In this document: positions 7,998 through 17,077 of the stretch, piece after piece | Layout of the letters: every line of letters begins with the position of its first letter | How positions within the stretch are numbered: position 1 is the stretch's first letter | From: Paenibacillus sp. FSL K6-3182 | GTDB taxonomy: Bacteria > Bacillota > Bacilli > Paenibacillales > Paenibacillaceae | DNA: 64,000 nucleotides | Direction: 5' to 3' | Assembly (NCBI RefSeq): GCF_037976325.1 | Contig: NZ_CP150265.1 | Coordinates: 4,645,501-4,709,500 of the forward strand | Position numbers and translations under genes: made by a program | Notes under the pieces: model-generated | What the model was told of the DNA's origin: nothing | Database searches by the model: none | The model's input: the letters and a program-made list of their open reading frames with translations, nothing else

Positions 7998-9473
7998 TTA
8001 CTTTAATAGTTCTTGAGCAGCTTCCTTGCCCTGTCTTATGCAGTCCGGAAGACCTACTCCATCGAATGCTGCACCTGTAATCCAAACTCCTGGCAGCTCC
8101 TGTTCGAAGCGTTCTCGCAGCTGTTTCATATTCTCAACATGACCCACCGGATATTGCGGCATGGAGCGCGGCAACCTCGTAATTTCAACAAACAAAGGCT
8201 CTGCCTTTATGCCCATTGTTTCTTCAATATCTCGCCGCACAGCCTTAATAAGCTCAGCATCCGGAAGTCTAACGCTTTCTTCATCACCCGACCGTCCGAC
8301 ATAGCAGCGAAGCAGCACCTTGTCATTCGGACTCGAATGCAGCCATTTATTTGATGTCCATGTGCAAGCAGTAATTTGCAAACCTTCTGAGCGAGGCACT
8401 ACAAATCCCGAACCGTCAAAATCGAGCCCAAACGTCGCTTTATCAAATGCCAGTACAACGTTCGCAACGGATACATAATTAATAGCGCGCAGCTCATTAA
8501 CTTCTGTCAAAGGCGCAAGCAGCTCTGCCGCGTTATATGCAGGTGCCGTCATCACGATTTGATCCGCCCACAGCGTCTCCCCGCTATCAAGGACAACCTC
8601 ATATCGTGCCCCCTCTGACGCACTAGAAACAGCTTGATCGCTGCTTAATGCTAGATCCGCACATCGTTTAATTTCCACAACTTTTGTACTGAGTCGTCGC
8701 TGCATTTTGCTCAAAGCTTTATCTAGTGCGTTAACTAGCGAAGACAAACCACCCTTAAACGTCAAAAAAGTTCCACCCTTTGCGACGGCTGGAAGCGCTC
8801 CTGCAGCAGCACTCACTTTACGGTTATGCTGCATGCCGCGAATCAGGCTGCCATGCTTGCGCTCTGACGCGGCAAACTGCGGAAACGTAGCTTGCAGACT
8901 TAGCTTTTTTAGATCACCTGCATAAATACCTGCAAGCAGCGGCTCCGCGATGCGCCGCATCACTTGATTGCCCACTCGTCGTTCCAAAAAACCACCAAGC
9001 GACTCATCGCTTTGCTCCTTGCGAACAGGCAGAACCAAATCCATCAGCGCCCGCAGCTTGCCGCCCCATGACAATAAGCCTGTTTTCACGAATGGCCCAA
9101 TTTCAGTCGGAACCCCAAGCACGAGTCCCGCTGGCATCGGAAACAGCTTTCTTTGATGCAAAATATATGTTTTTTTCGCTCCTGGATTCGTTGTCGTAAG
9201 CTCGTCCGCTATGCCAAGCTCCTCCGCCAAATCAATGATGGCAAGCTTGCGCGCCAAAAAAGAATCCGGCCCTTTCTCGATGACGAACCCGTCACGCTGC
9301 AGCGTATTAATTTTTCCGCCTAAGGCAGGAGCCCCATCTACGATGGTTATCTCCAGCTCCCTGCCTTGCCGCTCCGCTTCCCGCTGCAAATAAAAAGCGG
9401 AGCTCAGTCCGCTGATCCCTCCGCCAATAATGACAATTCGATCAGGTTTTCCGATTCTCCGCATCTCATTCAT
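7998..9473 (-). CDS. hemY: Coproporphyrinogen III / protoporphyrinogen oxidase, HemY type
   Basis: 491-residue FAD-dependent oxidase. The dinucleotide-binding motif GGGISGLSSAF is near the N-terminus and the C-terminal FAD motif is in GVWITGAAFDGVGLPDC. In Bacillales this enzyme (also called CgoX) oxidises coproporphyrinogen III to coproporphyrin III in the coproporphyrin-dependent heme pathway. The start overlaps the hemH stop by four bases, so translation is coupled. An internal ATG nine bases later is an alternative start. Confidence 0.95.
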   Translation of the reverse strand: MNEMRRIGKPDRIVIIGGGISGLSSAFYLQREAERQGRELEITIVDGAPALGGKINTLQRDGFVIEKGPDSFLARKLAIIDLAEELGIADELTTTNPGAKKTYILHQRKLFPMPAGLVLGVPTEIGPFVKTGLLSWGGKLRALMDLVLPVRKEQSDESLGGFLERRVGNQVMRRIAEPLLAGIYAGDLKKLSLQATFPQFAASERKHGSLIRGMQHNRKVSAAAGALPAVAKGGTFLTFKGGLSSLVNALDKALSKMQRRLSTKVVEIKRCADLALSSDQAVSSASEGARYEVVLDSGETLWADQIVMTAPAYNAAELLAPLTEVNELRAINYVSVANVVLAFDKATFGLDFDGSGFVVPRSEGLQITACTWTSNKWLHSSPNDKVLLRCYVGRSGDEESVRLPDAELIKAVRRDIEETMGIKAEPLFVEITRLPRSMPQYPVGHVENMKQLRERFEQELPGVWITGAAFDGVGLPDCIRQGKEAAQELLK

Positions 9474-10423
9474 TCCTTCCCTTGGCTGTCCAAAGCCTCG
9501 ATGACCGATTCTGCCAATGTTTCCATATATAAAGGATCACGATTCAGCATCGCAATTCTATCCAAAGTCATATTCAGCTCTTTCGCAGCAGCTTGTGCTT
9601 CAATATCAAGATCGTACAACACTTCCAAATGATCTGATACGAAACCAACTGGTGCAACAAGTACTGCTTTTACGCCTTCTTCAGCGAGCACTGGCAATGT
9701 TTCCAAAATATCAGGGCCAAGCCAAGGGTCTCTTGTCCTTCCTGCGCTTTGCCAAGTAAACTGCCAATCCTTCACATTAGCTGCTTTCGCAACCGCTGCG
9801 GAAGTTTCAAGCAGCTGCTGCTCATAAGGATCACCAAGCTCACGAATTTTTTCAGGCAAGCTATGTGCGCTAAAAAGCACCTTCACACGCTCTTCACCAT
9901 CTGTAGCAGCGTCCAAGCGTTCTAATCCAGCTACAACGCGATCCGTTAGCGCCTCAAGCAATTTCGGATGCATATGGTATTGCTTTACGAAAGTCATCGC
10001 GATACCTAGCTCTTTCGCCTTTTCTTCCGCACGCTTAATATAACTGCCCACACTCATCGTTGAAAAATGGGGCGCAAGTACGATTCCTACTGCTTGTGTG
10101 ATGCCGTCCTTCGCCATTTGCTCAACACCGTCTTCAATATACGGTTTTGCGTGCTTCAAGCCCTGGTAGCATGTGAATTTATTAGGAGCCAGCTGCTCTA
10201 GTTTGTCCTGCAAGCCGGCAACCTGACCGTTTGTATTTTCACGCAGTGGGAAAACCCCGCCTATAATTGCTTCATAACGACCCTTAAGCTCAGCAAGCAG
10301 TTCAGGAGTTGGTGCATTGCCGCGGCGAATATGCGTGTAATACGTTTCAACATCATCCATCGATTCCGGCGTTCCGTAGGACATTACAAGTACGCCTATT
10401 TGTTTCGCTTTATGCTCAGACAT
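9470..10423 (-). CDS. hemH: Ferrochelatase (coproporphyrin type)
   Basis: 317-residue enzyme that inserts ferrous iron into the porphyrin ring. Family motifs: MSYGTPE at the start, the catalytic histidine in FSAHSLPEKI, and QSAGRTRDPWLGPD, followed by FVSDHLEVLYDLD. Length matches monomeric Firmicutes ferrochelatases (CpfC). AAGGAG precedes the ATG. Start overlaps the hemE stop by eight bases and its stop overlaps hemY, giving the order hemE-hemH-hemY. Confidence 0.96.
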   Translation of the reverse strand: MSEHKAKQIGVLVMSYGTPESMDDVETYYTHIRRGNAPTPELLAELKGRYEAIIGGVFPLRENTNGQVAGLQDKLEQLAPNKFTCYQGLKHAKPYIEDGVEQMAKDGITQAVGIVLAPHFSTMSVGSYIKRAEEKAKELGIAMTFVKQYHMHPKLLEALTDRVVAGLERLDAATDGEERVKVLFSAHSLPEKIRELGDPYEQQLLETSAAVAKAANVKDWQFTWQSAGRTRDPWLGPDILETLPVLAEEGVKAVLVAPVGFVSDHLEVLYDLDIEAQAAAKELNMTLDRIAMLNRDPLYMETLAESVIEALDSQGKE

Positions 10424-11486
10424 GACTAGTCTCCTTATGGCTGCGTGCAGCGATTGCCTTTTTAGAATACGATTGTACGAATGCAGTTAACTGAGCCAGC
10501 TTCTCGAGTGATGCTTCAGGGAACAAACCATGACCAAGGTTGAAAATAAATCCTGGCTCCTCTATTCCGCTATCAATGATCTCTTTCGCATAGGACTCAA
10601 TTACGCTAATAGGTGCAGTCAGAATTGTAGGATCTAGATTGCCTTGCACGGCAAAACCATGATCCAGTCTCCGACGGCCTTCTGCAATCGAAATCCGCCA
10701 GTCGAGACCGATGACATCTGATTTGACATTTAATAGTTCTGGAAGCAGCTCTCCCGAGCTTACGCCTGGGAAGTAAATTTTCGGCTGCGGCAAGTCTGAC
10801 AATTCTGCAAAAATACGCTCAATCGTCGGCAAGACGAATTTCCGGAAATCCGCTGGCGTCAAAGCGCCTACCCAGCTGTCGAACAATTGAAAGGCTTTAC
10901 CGCCTGCCGCGATATGCGCGCGCAAATAAGTGATGACCATGTCGCCAAGCTTACGCATCAATTCATGCCATAGCTCCGGCTCGCTGTACATCATTTCTTT
11001 CGTCCGCAAATAGTTTTTCGAAGGCCTTCCTTCAATTAAATAGCTGGCGATGGTGAATGGTGCACCAGCGAACGTAATTAACGGCACTTCCAGCTCACGG
11101 TCCAGTATCCGAATCGTCTCAATGACATGGCCTAGATCGCCTTCCACATCAATCGGCTTCAAGCGCTCAACATCAGCAGCCGAACGAATCGGGTTCGCAA
11201 TTACGGGCCCAATATTAGCTACAATATCAAAATCAATTCCGATAGATGCTACTGGATTCATAATATCAGAATACAAAATAGCTGCATCGACACCCAGTTT
11301 ACGAACAGGCATCATCGTTACTTCAGCCGCAAGCTCCGGCTGTTTGCATATTTCAAGCAAAGAATACTTCTCTTTTATTTTGCGATACTCAGGATCATAT
11401 CGTCCCGCTTGTCGCATGTACCATACAGGTAATTGATCTACTTGTTCCTTCCGGCAAGCCCGTATGAAACGGTCGTTATAAGACAT
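10416..11486 (-). CDS. hemE: Uroporphyrinogen decarboxylase
   Basis: 356-residue enzyme converting uroporphyrinogen III to coproporphyrinogen III. The signature PVWYMRQAGRYDPEYR is at residues 20-35; AILYSDIMNP holds the key substrate-binding aspartate; FNLGHGLFPE is near the C-terminus. First gene of the heme operon; the upstream region to 11625 contains no gene. Confidence 0.96.
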   Translation of the reverse strand: MSYNDRFIRACRKEQVDQLPVWYMRQAGRYDPEYRKIKEKYSLLEICKQPELAAEVTMMPVRKLGVDAAILYSDIMNPVASIGIDFDIVANIGPVIANPIRSAADVERLKPIDVEGDLGHVIETIRILDRELEVPLITFAGAPFTIASYLIEGRPSKNYLRTKEMMYSEPELWHELMRKLGDMVITYLRAHIAAGGKAFQLFDSWVGALTPADFRKFVLPTIERIFAELSDLPQPKIYFPGVSSGELLPELLNVKSDVIGLDWRISIAEGRRRLDHGFAVQGNLDPTILTAPISVIESYAKEIIDSGIEEPGFIFNLGHGLFPEASLEKLAQLTAFVQSYSKKAIAARSHKETSHV

Positions 11487-11620
11487 TCCCGTTCCCCATT
11501 TCTATGTATTTTCCTATGCTTCCATTATGCCCTTTTTCCGCAAACCTAACAACCGCCGACACTCCACTTCCTATGACAATAGTATGACAATCAGCAGCAG
11601 GTTGCATGAAGGATGTATGA

Positions 11621-11675
11621 AAAAAAGATGGCTTCATTAATAAGAGCTGTAGCACTCTAACTAATAAGCCATCTT
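11621..11675 (-). terminator. Terminator after the pilM-N-O operon
   Basis: AAGATGGCTT and AAGCCATCTT form a perfect stem, extended by ATTA/TAAT pairing, with a long AT-rich loop. Read on the minus strand it ends in a run of six T residues about 25 bases after the pilO-like stop. Confidence 0.85.
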
Positions 11676-11697
11676 GTACTTATGACATTCCCTTGAA

Positions 11698-12387
11698 TTA
11701 AGCTGATTGCTCCTGAGTTTTCTCCGTATCACTGACTTTACGGAAAACGTCTGCATATTGAGGAAATATGTACGTTTGAATGTTCATTCGCAAGGAAAGA
11801 ATCGGTTTATCTTTCTTAATGAAAGGATGCGAATATAAATCTGGATAATCATTACTAACGATTTCTTTAGTTAATTCCGTCAAGTTCCATTTTTGTAATG
11901 TGAACAACCTTTCATGCTTTTGCATATTGTCGATATAGAGCAATAGACTAGGAAGATGACCAACGACAACCACTTCGAGGTTATTAGTAATGATATTTAA
12001 ATTTGGCTCCGCAGTCTCAGAGGTTTGTGGAATATTTTCATCCTCATTCGATTGCTTTACATAAGCTAGCGGTGCCATAGAGAGCAACGCTAAATCTTGA
12101 AAAAAAATGAGGTTATCTGAGTCAACTCTGCTTACAGGCACACGGTTCGTTAATTGTTCAATCTCTTTCTCTGATATCTTCTCATCAGAATATTCGTTTC
12201 TCACACTTTGCAGCGTCAGTTTTTTTTGTTCTAACACTTGTTTAACTTGCTTCAAGTTCTCTAGCTCAGGTAATAGGTAAACATACAAAGATACTGCGTT
12301 CACCATTACCAATATAGCAATGCCAATGATAAAATAAATCTGAAATTTAGTAAGCGACGGCTTGGCAACTTTTAATTTGATTTCCAT
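11698..12387 (-). CDS. PilO-like type IV pilus assembly protein
   Basis: 229 residues with a short cytoplasmic N-terminus, one membrane helix (about residues 15-38), a coiled-coil stretch (ENLKQVKQVLEQKKLTLQ) and an extracellular alpha/beta domain, the layout of PilO. PilO pairs with PilN to link the cytoplasmic PilM ring to the pilus machine. Called by position after pilM and pilN and by topology; sequence conservation in PilO is low. The start is two bases after the pilN stop. Confidence 0.8.
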   Translation of the reverse strand: MEIKLKVAKPSLTKFQIYFIIGIAILVMVNAVSLYVYLLPELENLKQVKQVLEQKKLTLQSVRNEYSDEKISEKEIEQLTNRVPVSRVDSDNLIFFQDLALLSMAPLAYVKQSNEDENIPQTSETAEPNLNIITNNLEVVVVGHLPSLLLYIDNMQKHERLFTLQKWNLTELTKEIVSNDYPDLYSHPFIKKDKPILSLRMNIQTYIFPQYADVFRKVSDTEKTQEQSA

Positions 12388-12389
12388 AT

Positions 12390-12992
12390 TTATTGAGCTC
12401 CTTTTTCCTTATTAAGCTCAATGACCAAGGCTAGCTTATAAACTTCTTTTCTTTTCATTTCTATGACGGTTTCGCCGTTTGTACCTGAAGTAACAGCTTC
12501 CGCAGACGTTTGCTCGTCCGCTTTCTTATAGAAAGAAGATAATACAACACCTTGAAGCTTATCATTCTCCTCCAAGTCCTTCATATATTGAATCACCTCA
12601 GATGCATTCACAAAATCGAGCTCCATACTAATTTTCAGATCATCACTAGCGGATATCGTCATTATTTTTGTTGTCAAAGGCAGATTTCCAATAATGGCCG
12701 CCAAATACGACTTCCATTCCGTTCGATTAAGCTCTAATTGGGCAATCATTTGCTCAGCTTGTTTATATGCGTCCACCTTAACCTTCAAATCGCCGTTATT
12801 ACGGATTTTGTCGGCTTCCTGCTCCGATCCTAAGCTCTCCTGTTGAAATCTGCTAGCTTCCGCTTGCCAAGTCTTCGTATAGTACAGCTGCGAGCTTAAC
12901 AAAATTAACATTAATAACAACATCAACGGCAGCAGCTTTGGATTTTTGGAGTTTGATTTTTGCTTCACAGGCAGTAAATTTATTGATTTCAT
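12390..12992 (-). CDS. PilN-like type IV pilus assembly protein
   Basis: 200 residues. The N-terminal SINLLP motif, the conserved PilM-binding peptide of PilN, is at residues 3-8, followed by a membrane helix (about 20-40), a coiled coil and a ferredoxin-like domain. Its ATG overlaps the pilM stop by four bases, so the two are translationally coupled. Function: bridges cytoplasmic PilM to membrane PilO. Confidence 0.87.
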   Translation of the reverse strand: MKSINLLPVKQKSNSKNPKLLPLMLLLMLILLSSQLYYTKTWQAEASRFQQESLGSEQEADKIRNNGDLKVKVDAYKQAEQMIAQLELNRTEWKSYLAAIIGNLPLTTKIMTISASDDLKISMELDFVNASEVIQYMKDLEENDKLQGVVLSSFYKKADEQTSAEAVTSGTNGETVIEMKRKEVYKLALVIELNKEKGAQ

Positions 12993-14032
12993 GTTCCCTT
13001 CCCCCTCAAAGCTAAACCAAGCGGCACGGCATACATTGGAACACTCCAGCTGCTATCCTTTCCTGCTTTAGATAATAGATCCAAATTCAGCAACGCTACA
13101 GGCGGGGTTAGACTATCCTCCATTAAAGAAGCTAGCTTATCTAGTTGTAAAATATCACCAGAGACTATTACTCGGCTGAATGTACGTTCACTCTTATTGA
13201 TATTGTAGTAGTAAAAATTCATTAACCGCTCAAGCTCTGCTATTAAATCCTGTGCAGCATTCATGAAAAATTGCTCAGGGTTTGAGTAGTTATCTAGCCA
13301 AAGATTTTGTTCAATGTCGTGTTCTGTGACTAAAGATTTGAAGGATACCTCAACATTACGGGTAATTTTGAAATGTCCATCTTCTATAATAGTTATCTCA
13401 CTGTTTAGTTCATTTACATTAACGATAATATTAATTCCTTCGACATCGATATGCCCCCATTTTACTAAACGCAGTAGGGAGAATGACTTGATCTCAATGC
13501 TGCAAGGAATTAATTTCAGTTGTTCGAAAATATCTACATAATCCTGCAATATGCTCGTTGATGCAGCAACCACCAATACCTCGCATAAATTCGCTTCTTC
13601 CGATGGTAGCACTGCCTCAGCGTTAACAGCCTTCGGCAGCTTAATGAAATCGTAATAAGGATCGTCAAATGCCATACTCAAGTTATTTTTCACTTCGAAC
13701 TGTACAAGCTTCTTAATCTCAACATTTACGATATCCGGCAGCTTGAGACTTCTTACCATCACTCTTTGACTAGGAATGGCGAAATGAACGTATCGACTTC
13801 CAAAGCGCCTGGAGTCCAACACTATTTTCAATACCGCTTGCAGCTTTTCCTTATCCATCACCTTGCCATCGTCAACAACACCAACTGGCAGCTCTCTTGA
13901 GGAATAGTTCATTAATTGAACAGCCTTCTTTCCCTTTTGTTGAATCTCACAAACCTTTACATAGCTGTCTGTGATTTCAATACCAAGGGTTTGATGACCA
14001 TTAGTAAGTTTTCTAAGTATGGACTGATTCAT
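12989..14032 (-). CDS. pilM: PilM-like actin-fold ATPase of the type IV pilus
   Basis: 347-residue cytoplasmic protein with the actin-like fold of PilM: LGIEITDSYVKVCEI at residues 16-30 (phosphate-1 region), RYVHFAIPSQRVMVR, KKLVQFEVKNNL, and a second-domain phosphate loop around FSRVIVSGDILQLDKL. PilM forms a cytoplasmic ring that couples PilB/PilT to the inner-membrane PilN-PilO complex. AAGGGGGA precedes the ATG. It starts 33 bases after the large pilin-like gene, so the operon is large pilin-pilM-pilN-pilO. Confidence 0.9.
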   Translation of the reverse strand: MNQSILRKLTNGHQTLGIEITDSYVKVCEIQQKGKKAVQLMNYSSRELPVGVVDDGKVMDKEKLQAVLKIVLDSRRFGSRYVHFAIPSQRVMVRSLKLPDIVNVEIKKLVQFEVKNNLSMAFDDPYYDFIKLPKAVNAEAVLPSEEANLCEVLVVAASTSILQDYVDIFEQLKLIPCSIEIKSFSLLRLVKWGHIDVEGINIIVNVNELNSEITIIEDGHFKITRNVEVSFKSLVTEHDIEQNLWLDNYSNPEQFFMNAAQDLIAELERLMNFYYYNINKSERTFSRVIVSGDILQLDKLASLMEDSLTPPVALLNLDLLSKAGKDSSWSVPMYAVPLGLALRGKGT

Positions 14033-14065
14033 TTCTCATCCCCCTTTCGGCAGTGCAAAATGTAG

Positions 14066-16021
14066 TTACTTAATGCATATACGTTCTTGTATGTGTCCTT
14101 TAACAAGACCATCTATATATGTAGAGGTTGCATACTCCGAATTAAACTTCGTAGTACCACCTACGTAAAAACCTTTGGTTTGATTACTATTCCAGTCCTT
14201 CTTTAAGTCACCAAAGGTAGCGTCCTTAAATACTAAAAGCATACCACCAACATCTAGGCTCCCATTTAGTCGCCAGTCTCCAAAGTTTAAATCTGCTTTA
14301 GAAATTAGATTTCCACCAATCTTTATAACCGCATCCGTTTGTATAGTATTATTAAAAACAATATTTCCTTTTGACACTAATGAGCCTTTAATATTGAATG
14401 CTTTCTCGATAGTGCTATTAACAGTAAAATCTCCTTCCACAATCACATTGCCAAGAACATTAAAATCAAAAACTGTATTTGCTAGTAGCAGATTCCCTTT
14501 TATATAGATAGAGCCGCCCACTTGAAAGTTTTTCTTAATGACATCATTAATGATTAAATTATGATTAGCAATGACATCTCCTGCGACGACAAAGCTATAA
14601 ACTGTATTTTTAATTTGAAGGATTCCTTTCACCTTCAAGGACCCACCAATAGAGAATAATCCTGTTACACCATCTCTTGACTCTGCAACAGGATTGGTGA
14701 AGAGCATCCCGCCTTGAACAACAATATCCTTTTTCACATCAAAGCTAGTAATACCATTCGTTGCATTTATACTTCCTTTCACAACCATACCGCCGTCGAC
14801 ATGCCATCTTAGAACGGTGCTCTTATACTCAATGTCACCATTCACTATAATATCGCCTTTGACAAAAAAGTTTGTCAGTGTATTATTTACCACTAAATTA
14901 CCATTCACAATTAGATCACCATCAATAACGATTGTGCCATTGGTTCCCGTATCACCAATGACGACATTTCCTTTTACAAGAACATCTTGTTTAAAAGTAA
15001 TCGATTTGTCAGCAGCGAGTTCTCTAAATCTCAAATTCCCTCCGACACGTACGTCGCCTTTAAATAGGATTTCTGCTTTGATGATATCCTTGAAATACAA
15101 ATCTCCATTTGCCACAACAGAATTCCCGTTACTATCGGAGTCAATAACTATATCCTTTGTGATAATAGTGCTTGGCGTACCTCCTATATTGACATTTTCG
15201 GCATTAATAATTGCAGATCCTGACTCACTTTTAGACAAATCAATTGATGTGACTTTACTTACCAGTGCAGCAACCTCACTAAACCGTTTATCCGAGAACA
15301 CATTCTGGAACGCGTTTGAGATTACGTTAGATGAATGATTGATATAATAATCTGCTGTCGGAGCAAACCATTCTTTAAACTGAGCATCAGTATAGTCGTT
15401 TAAAATATGCGATGTCGGCAGCGCTTGTCCCGTTGCAGGCAATATGTAGCATGCTGCAAACACTTTATTGTTTTTGTTATCCTTATTGTCTGTTGTATTG
15501 TTACTATTTTTCATAATGACCTTATTGCCAGTTGAAGGGACCGGCGGGGTTGGTGATGGTGTAGGGCCTGGAGTTGGAGTGGGTACAACGACGATCGGAG
15601 GAGATGTAGGTTCATGAAGCGGAACTAAATTATACTTTAGTTTGCTTGCACGAACCTGATTTCCGTTTCCGTAATCAGCTTCAAAGACTACAGCTATCGG
15701 CTTATTATGGCTGTCATTCACAATTTCCGCTTGAACGTTTAATTGGTCCATTTCATTAATAATTTGAACTAAATGCTCGATGTTTGGCTTTGTATTGTTC
15801 GTTACATCCATCTTCTTCATTTCCTCATACATTCTGGCAAACACGGTCATACCCGAATGAGCATCTGTAAAAGATTTCTCTGAATTTGCATTTGTTTTGG
15901 CCTGCAGCATTCCGACACTCGTGCTCATAGCAAGCGGAATAATTACAATGGAAATCATAACGATAAATCCAAAAACAAGCATTAACGTTCCGCCTTTTTC
16001 AGACTGAAAAGATTTAATCAT
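14066..16021 (-). CDS. Large PilX-like pilin-related surface protein with bactofilin-like repeats
   Basis: 651 residues. Start at 16021 is set by AAGGGGG upstream; the frame to 16042 has no site. The N-terminus has SEKGGTLMLVFGF and a single hydrophobic helix like a PilX-type minor pilin, though the usual Glu5 is not present. A Pro/Thr linker (TPTPGPTPSPTPP) is at about residues 145-165. From about residue 270 to the end there are some 20 short repeats of the form V-x-G-D/N-L/I-x-V, which predicts a right-handed beta-solenoid similar to bactofilins. It leads the pilM-N-O operon and is divergent from the minor pilins, so I infer a pilus-associated surface or tip protein. Confidence 0.82.
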   Translation of the reverse strand: MIKSFQSEKGGTLMLVFGFIVMISIVIIPLAMSTSVGMLQAKTNANSEKSFTDAHSGMTVFARMYEEMKKMDVTNNTKPNIEHLVQIINEMDQLNVQAEIVNDSHNKPIAVVFEADYGNGNQVRASKLKYNLVPLHEPTSPPIVVVPTPTPGPTPSPTPPVPSTGNKVIMKNSNNTTDNKDNKNNKVFAACYILPATGQALPTSHILNDYTDAQFKEWFAPTADYYINHSSNVISNAFQNVFSDKRFSEVAALVSKVTSIDLSKSESGSAIINAENVNIGGTPSTIITKDIVIDSDSNGNSVVANGDLYFKDIIKAEILFKGDVRVGGNLRFRELAADKSITFKQDVLVKGNVVIGDTGTNGTIVIDGDLIVNGNLVVNNTLTNFFVKGDIIVNGDIEYKSTVLRWHVDGGMVVKGSINATNGITSFDVKKDIVVQGGMLFTNPVAESRDGVTGLFSIGGSLKVKGILQIKNTVYSFVVAGDVIANHNLIINDVIKKNFQVGGSIYIKGNLLLANTVFDFNVLGNVIVEGDFTVNSTIEKAFNIKGSLVSKGNIVFNNTIQTDAVIKIGGNLISKADLNFGDWRLNGSLDVGGMLLVFKDATFGDLKKDWNSNQTKGFYVGGTTKFNSEYATSTYIDGLVKGHIQERICIK

Positions 16022-16094
16022 TGCCTTTTCCCCCTTGAGCATATTATTCTATGAGTAATTCGATCCGACTACTTAAGTATAAAGGAGCTGCCCG

Positions 16095-16550
16095 ATGCGC
16101 AATCAAAAAGGATTAACATTGATAGAAGTTTTGGGCTCCATCGTCTTATTAGGCATCGCAGTTCTAGGCATCATATTCATTTTGCAGCAGACCGCTTTAG
16201 ATACCAAATCTAATGAAAAATCAGATGATGCTGTTGTTGTTGCTAGAAATGTTATGGAAGAAATCAAACACAAACTAAAATCGAACACAGTACAAACTTC
16301 AATGTATGGACAAGCCGTTTCACTAGTGAATTTACGAAATCTTGCATCAACCACCATTTATTATCCGGATGCTGTTGATCGGCGGTATGAACTGCGCATT
16401 CAATCTCATACAGCTTCGTTAGGAACAGTGTCTCTTACCGATACTGCAGTAACCGACTTAGACTCCATATTCCGCAGAGTTACCGTCATTTGTATCGAGG
16501 TCTCTTCTTCGAAGAAATTCGAATTAGAAGCGTATGTTGAATACAAATAA
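16095..16550 (+). CDS. Minor type IV pilin, PilV-like
   Basis: 151 residues. Prepilin signal MRNQKG with cleavage before LTLIEVLGSIVLLGIAVLGIIF; the Glu at mature position 5 is present. The globular part contains NVMEEIKHKL, common in PilV/GspI-like minor pilins. GGAGC is close upstream. It is divergent from the large pilin-like gene (74 bases apart, sharing a promoter region) and is followed by a second minor pilin. Confidence 0.88.
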   Translation: MRNQKGLTLIEVLGSIVLLGIAVLGIIFILQQTALDTKSNEKSDDAVVVARNVMEEIKHKLKSNTVQTSMYGQAVSLVNLRNLASTTIYYPDAVDRRYELRIQSHTASLGTVSLTDTAVTDLDSIFRRVTVICIEVSSSKKFELEAYVEYK

Positions 16551-16570
16551 TATCGATTGAGGTGAACGGA

Positions 16571-17077
16571 ATGAGACAATTTTTAAAAAATGAAAAAGGA
16601 TTGACACTTGTTGAAGTTACTGCCGTTCTTGTTCTTTCGGTCATTATATTAGGCTTCTTAATCTACTTGCTAAACTATTCAAATATGAGTCTAAGTCAGG
16701 TTTCAACAAGAGAGAAAACACTCCAACAGCAAAGGGATATCATGAGCCAAATTGTGAAAACAGTCCGTAAAGGCTACTCACCAGCTCCATTAGTGAGTAA
16801 ATCTAGTAATTTGCGCCTTGTTAGCTCTGAGAACGATGAGGTGGTTGACTACACTTACAATAGCTCTTCGAAATCACTTACAGTCTCATTTAAACCGATT
16901 GTTGAGAACGTTGTAGCCGCAACTCCAACCTCAAGCTTCACATTCTCTGATCATGTAGAAAACATTCTATTTGATGCCAACGACGGCCGAATAGAGATTA
17001 GCCTTGAGATGAAGCTGCCAAATCATTCGATAAAAAAAACATCGACCGTTGTTTATACTACTCAGCGAACCAGCTAA
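16571..17077 (+). CDS. Minor type IV pilin, PilW/GspJ-like
   Basis: 168 residues. Prepilin signal ending NEKG with cleavage before LTLVEVTAVLVLSVIILGF; Glu5 present. The region TREKTLQQQRDIMSQIVKTVRKG resembles PilW/ComGF-type minor pilins. The ATG at 16571 is favoured over a GTG at 16562, because GAGGTGA lies at the GTG. Its stop codon overlaps the stop of the convergent prepilin peptidase by four bases. Confidence 0.85.
   Translation: MRQFLKNEKGLTLVEVTAVLVLSVIILGFLIYLLNYSNMSLSQVSTREKTLQQQRDIMSQIVKTVRKGYSPAPLVSKSSNLRLVSSENDEVVDYTYNSSSKSLTVSFKPIVENVVAATPTSSFTFSDHVENILFDANDGRIEISLEMKLPNHSIKKTSTVVYTTQRTS

Noticed and set aside
7981..8012. Hairpin at the end of hemY as a terminator
   Set aside because: Nine-base arms GAACTATTA/TAATAGTTC exist but there is no T-run; I could not support it as a terminator.
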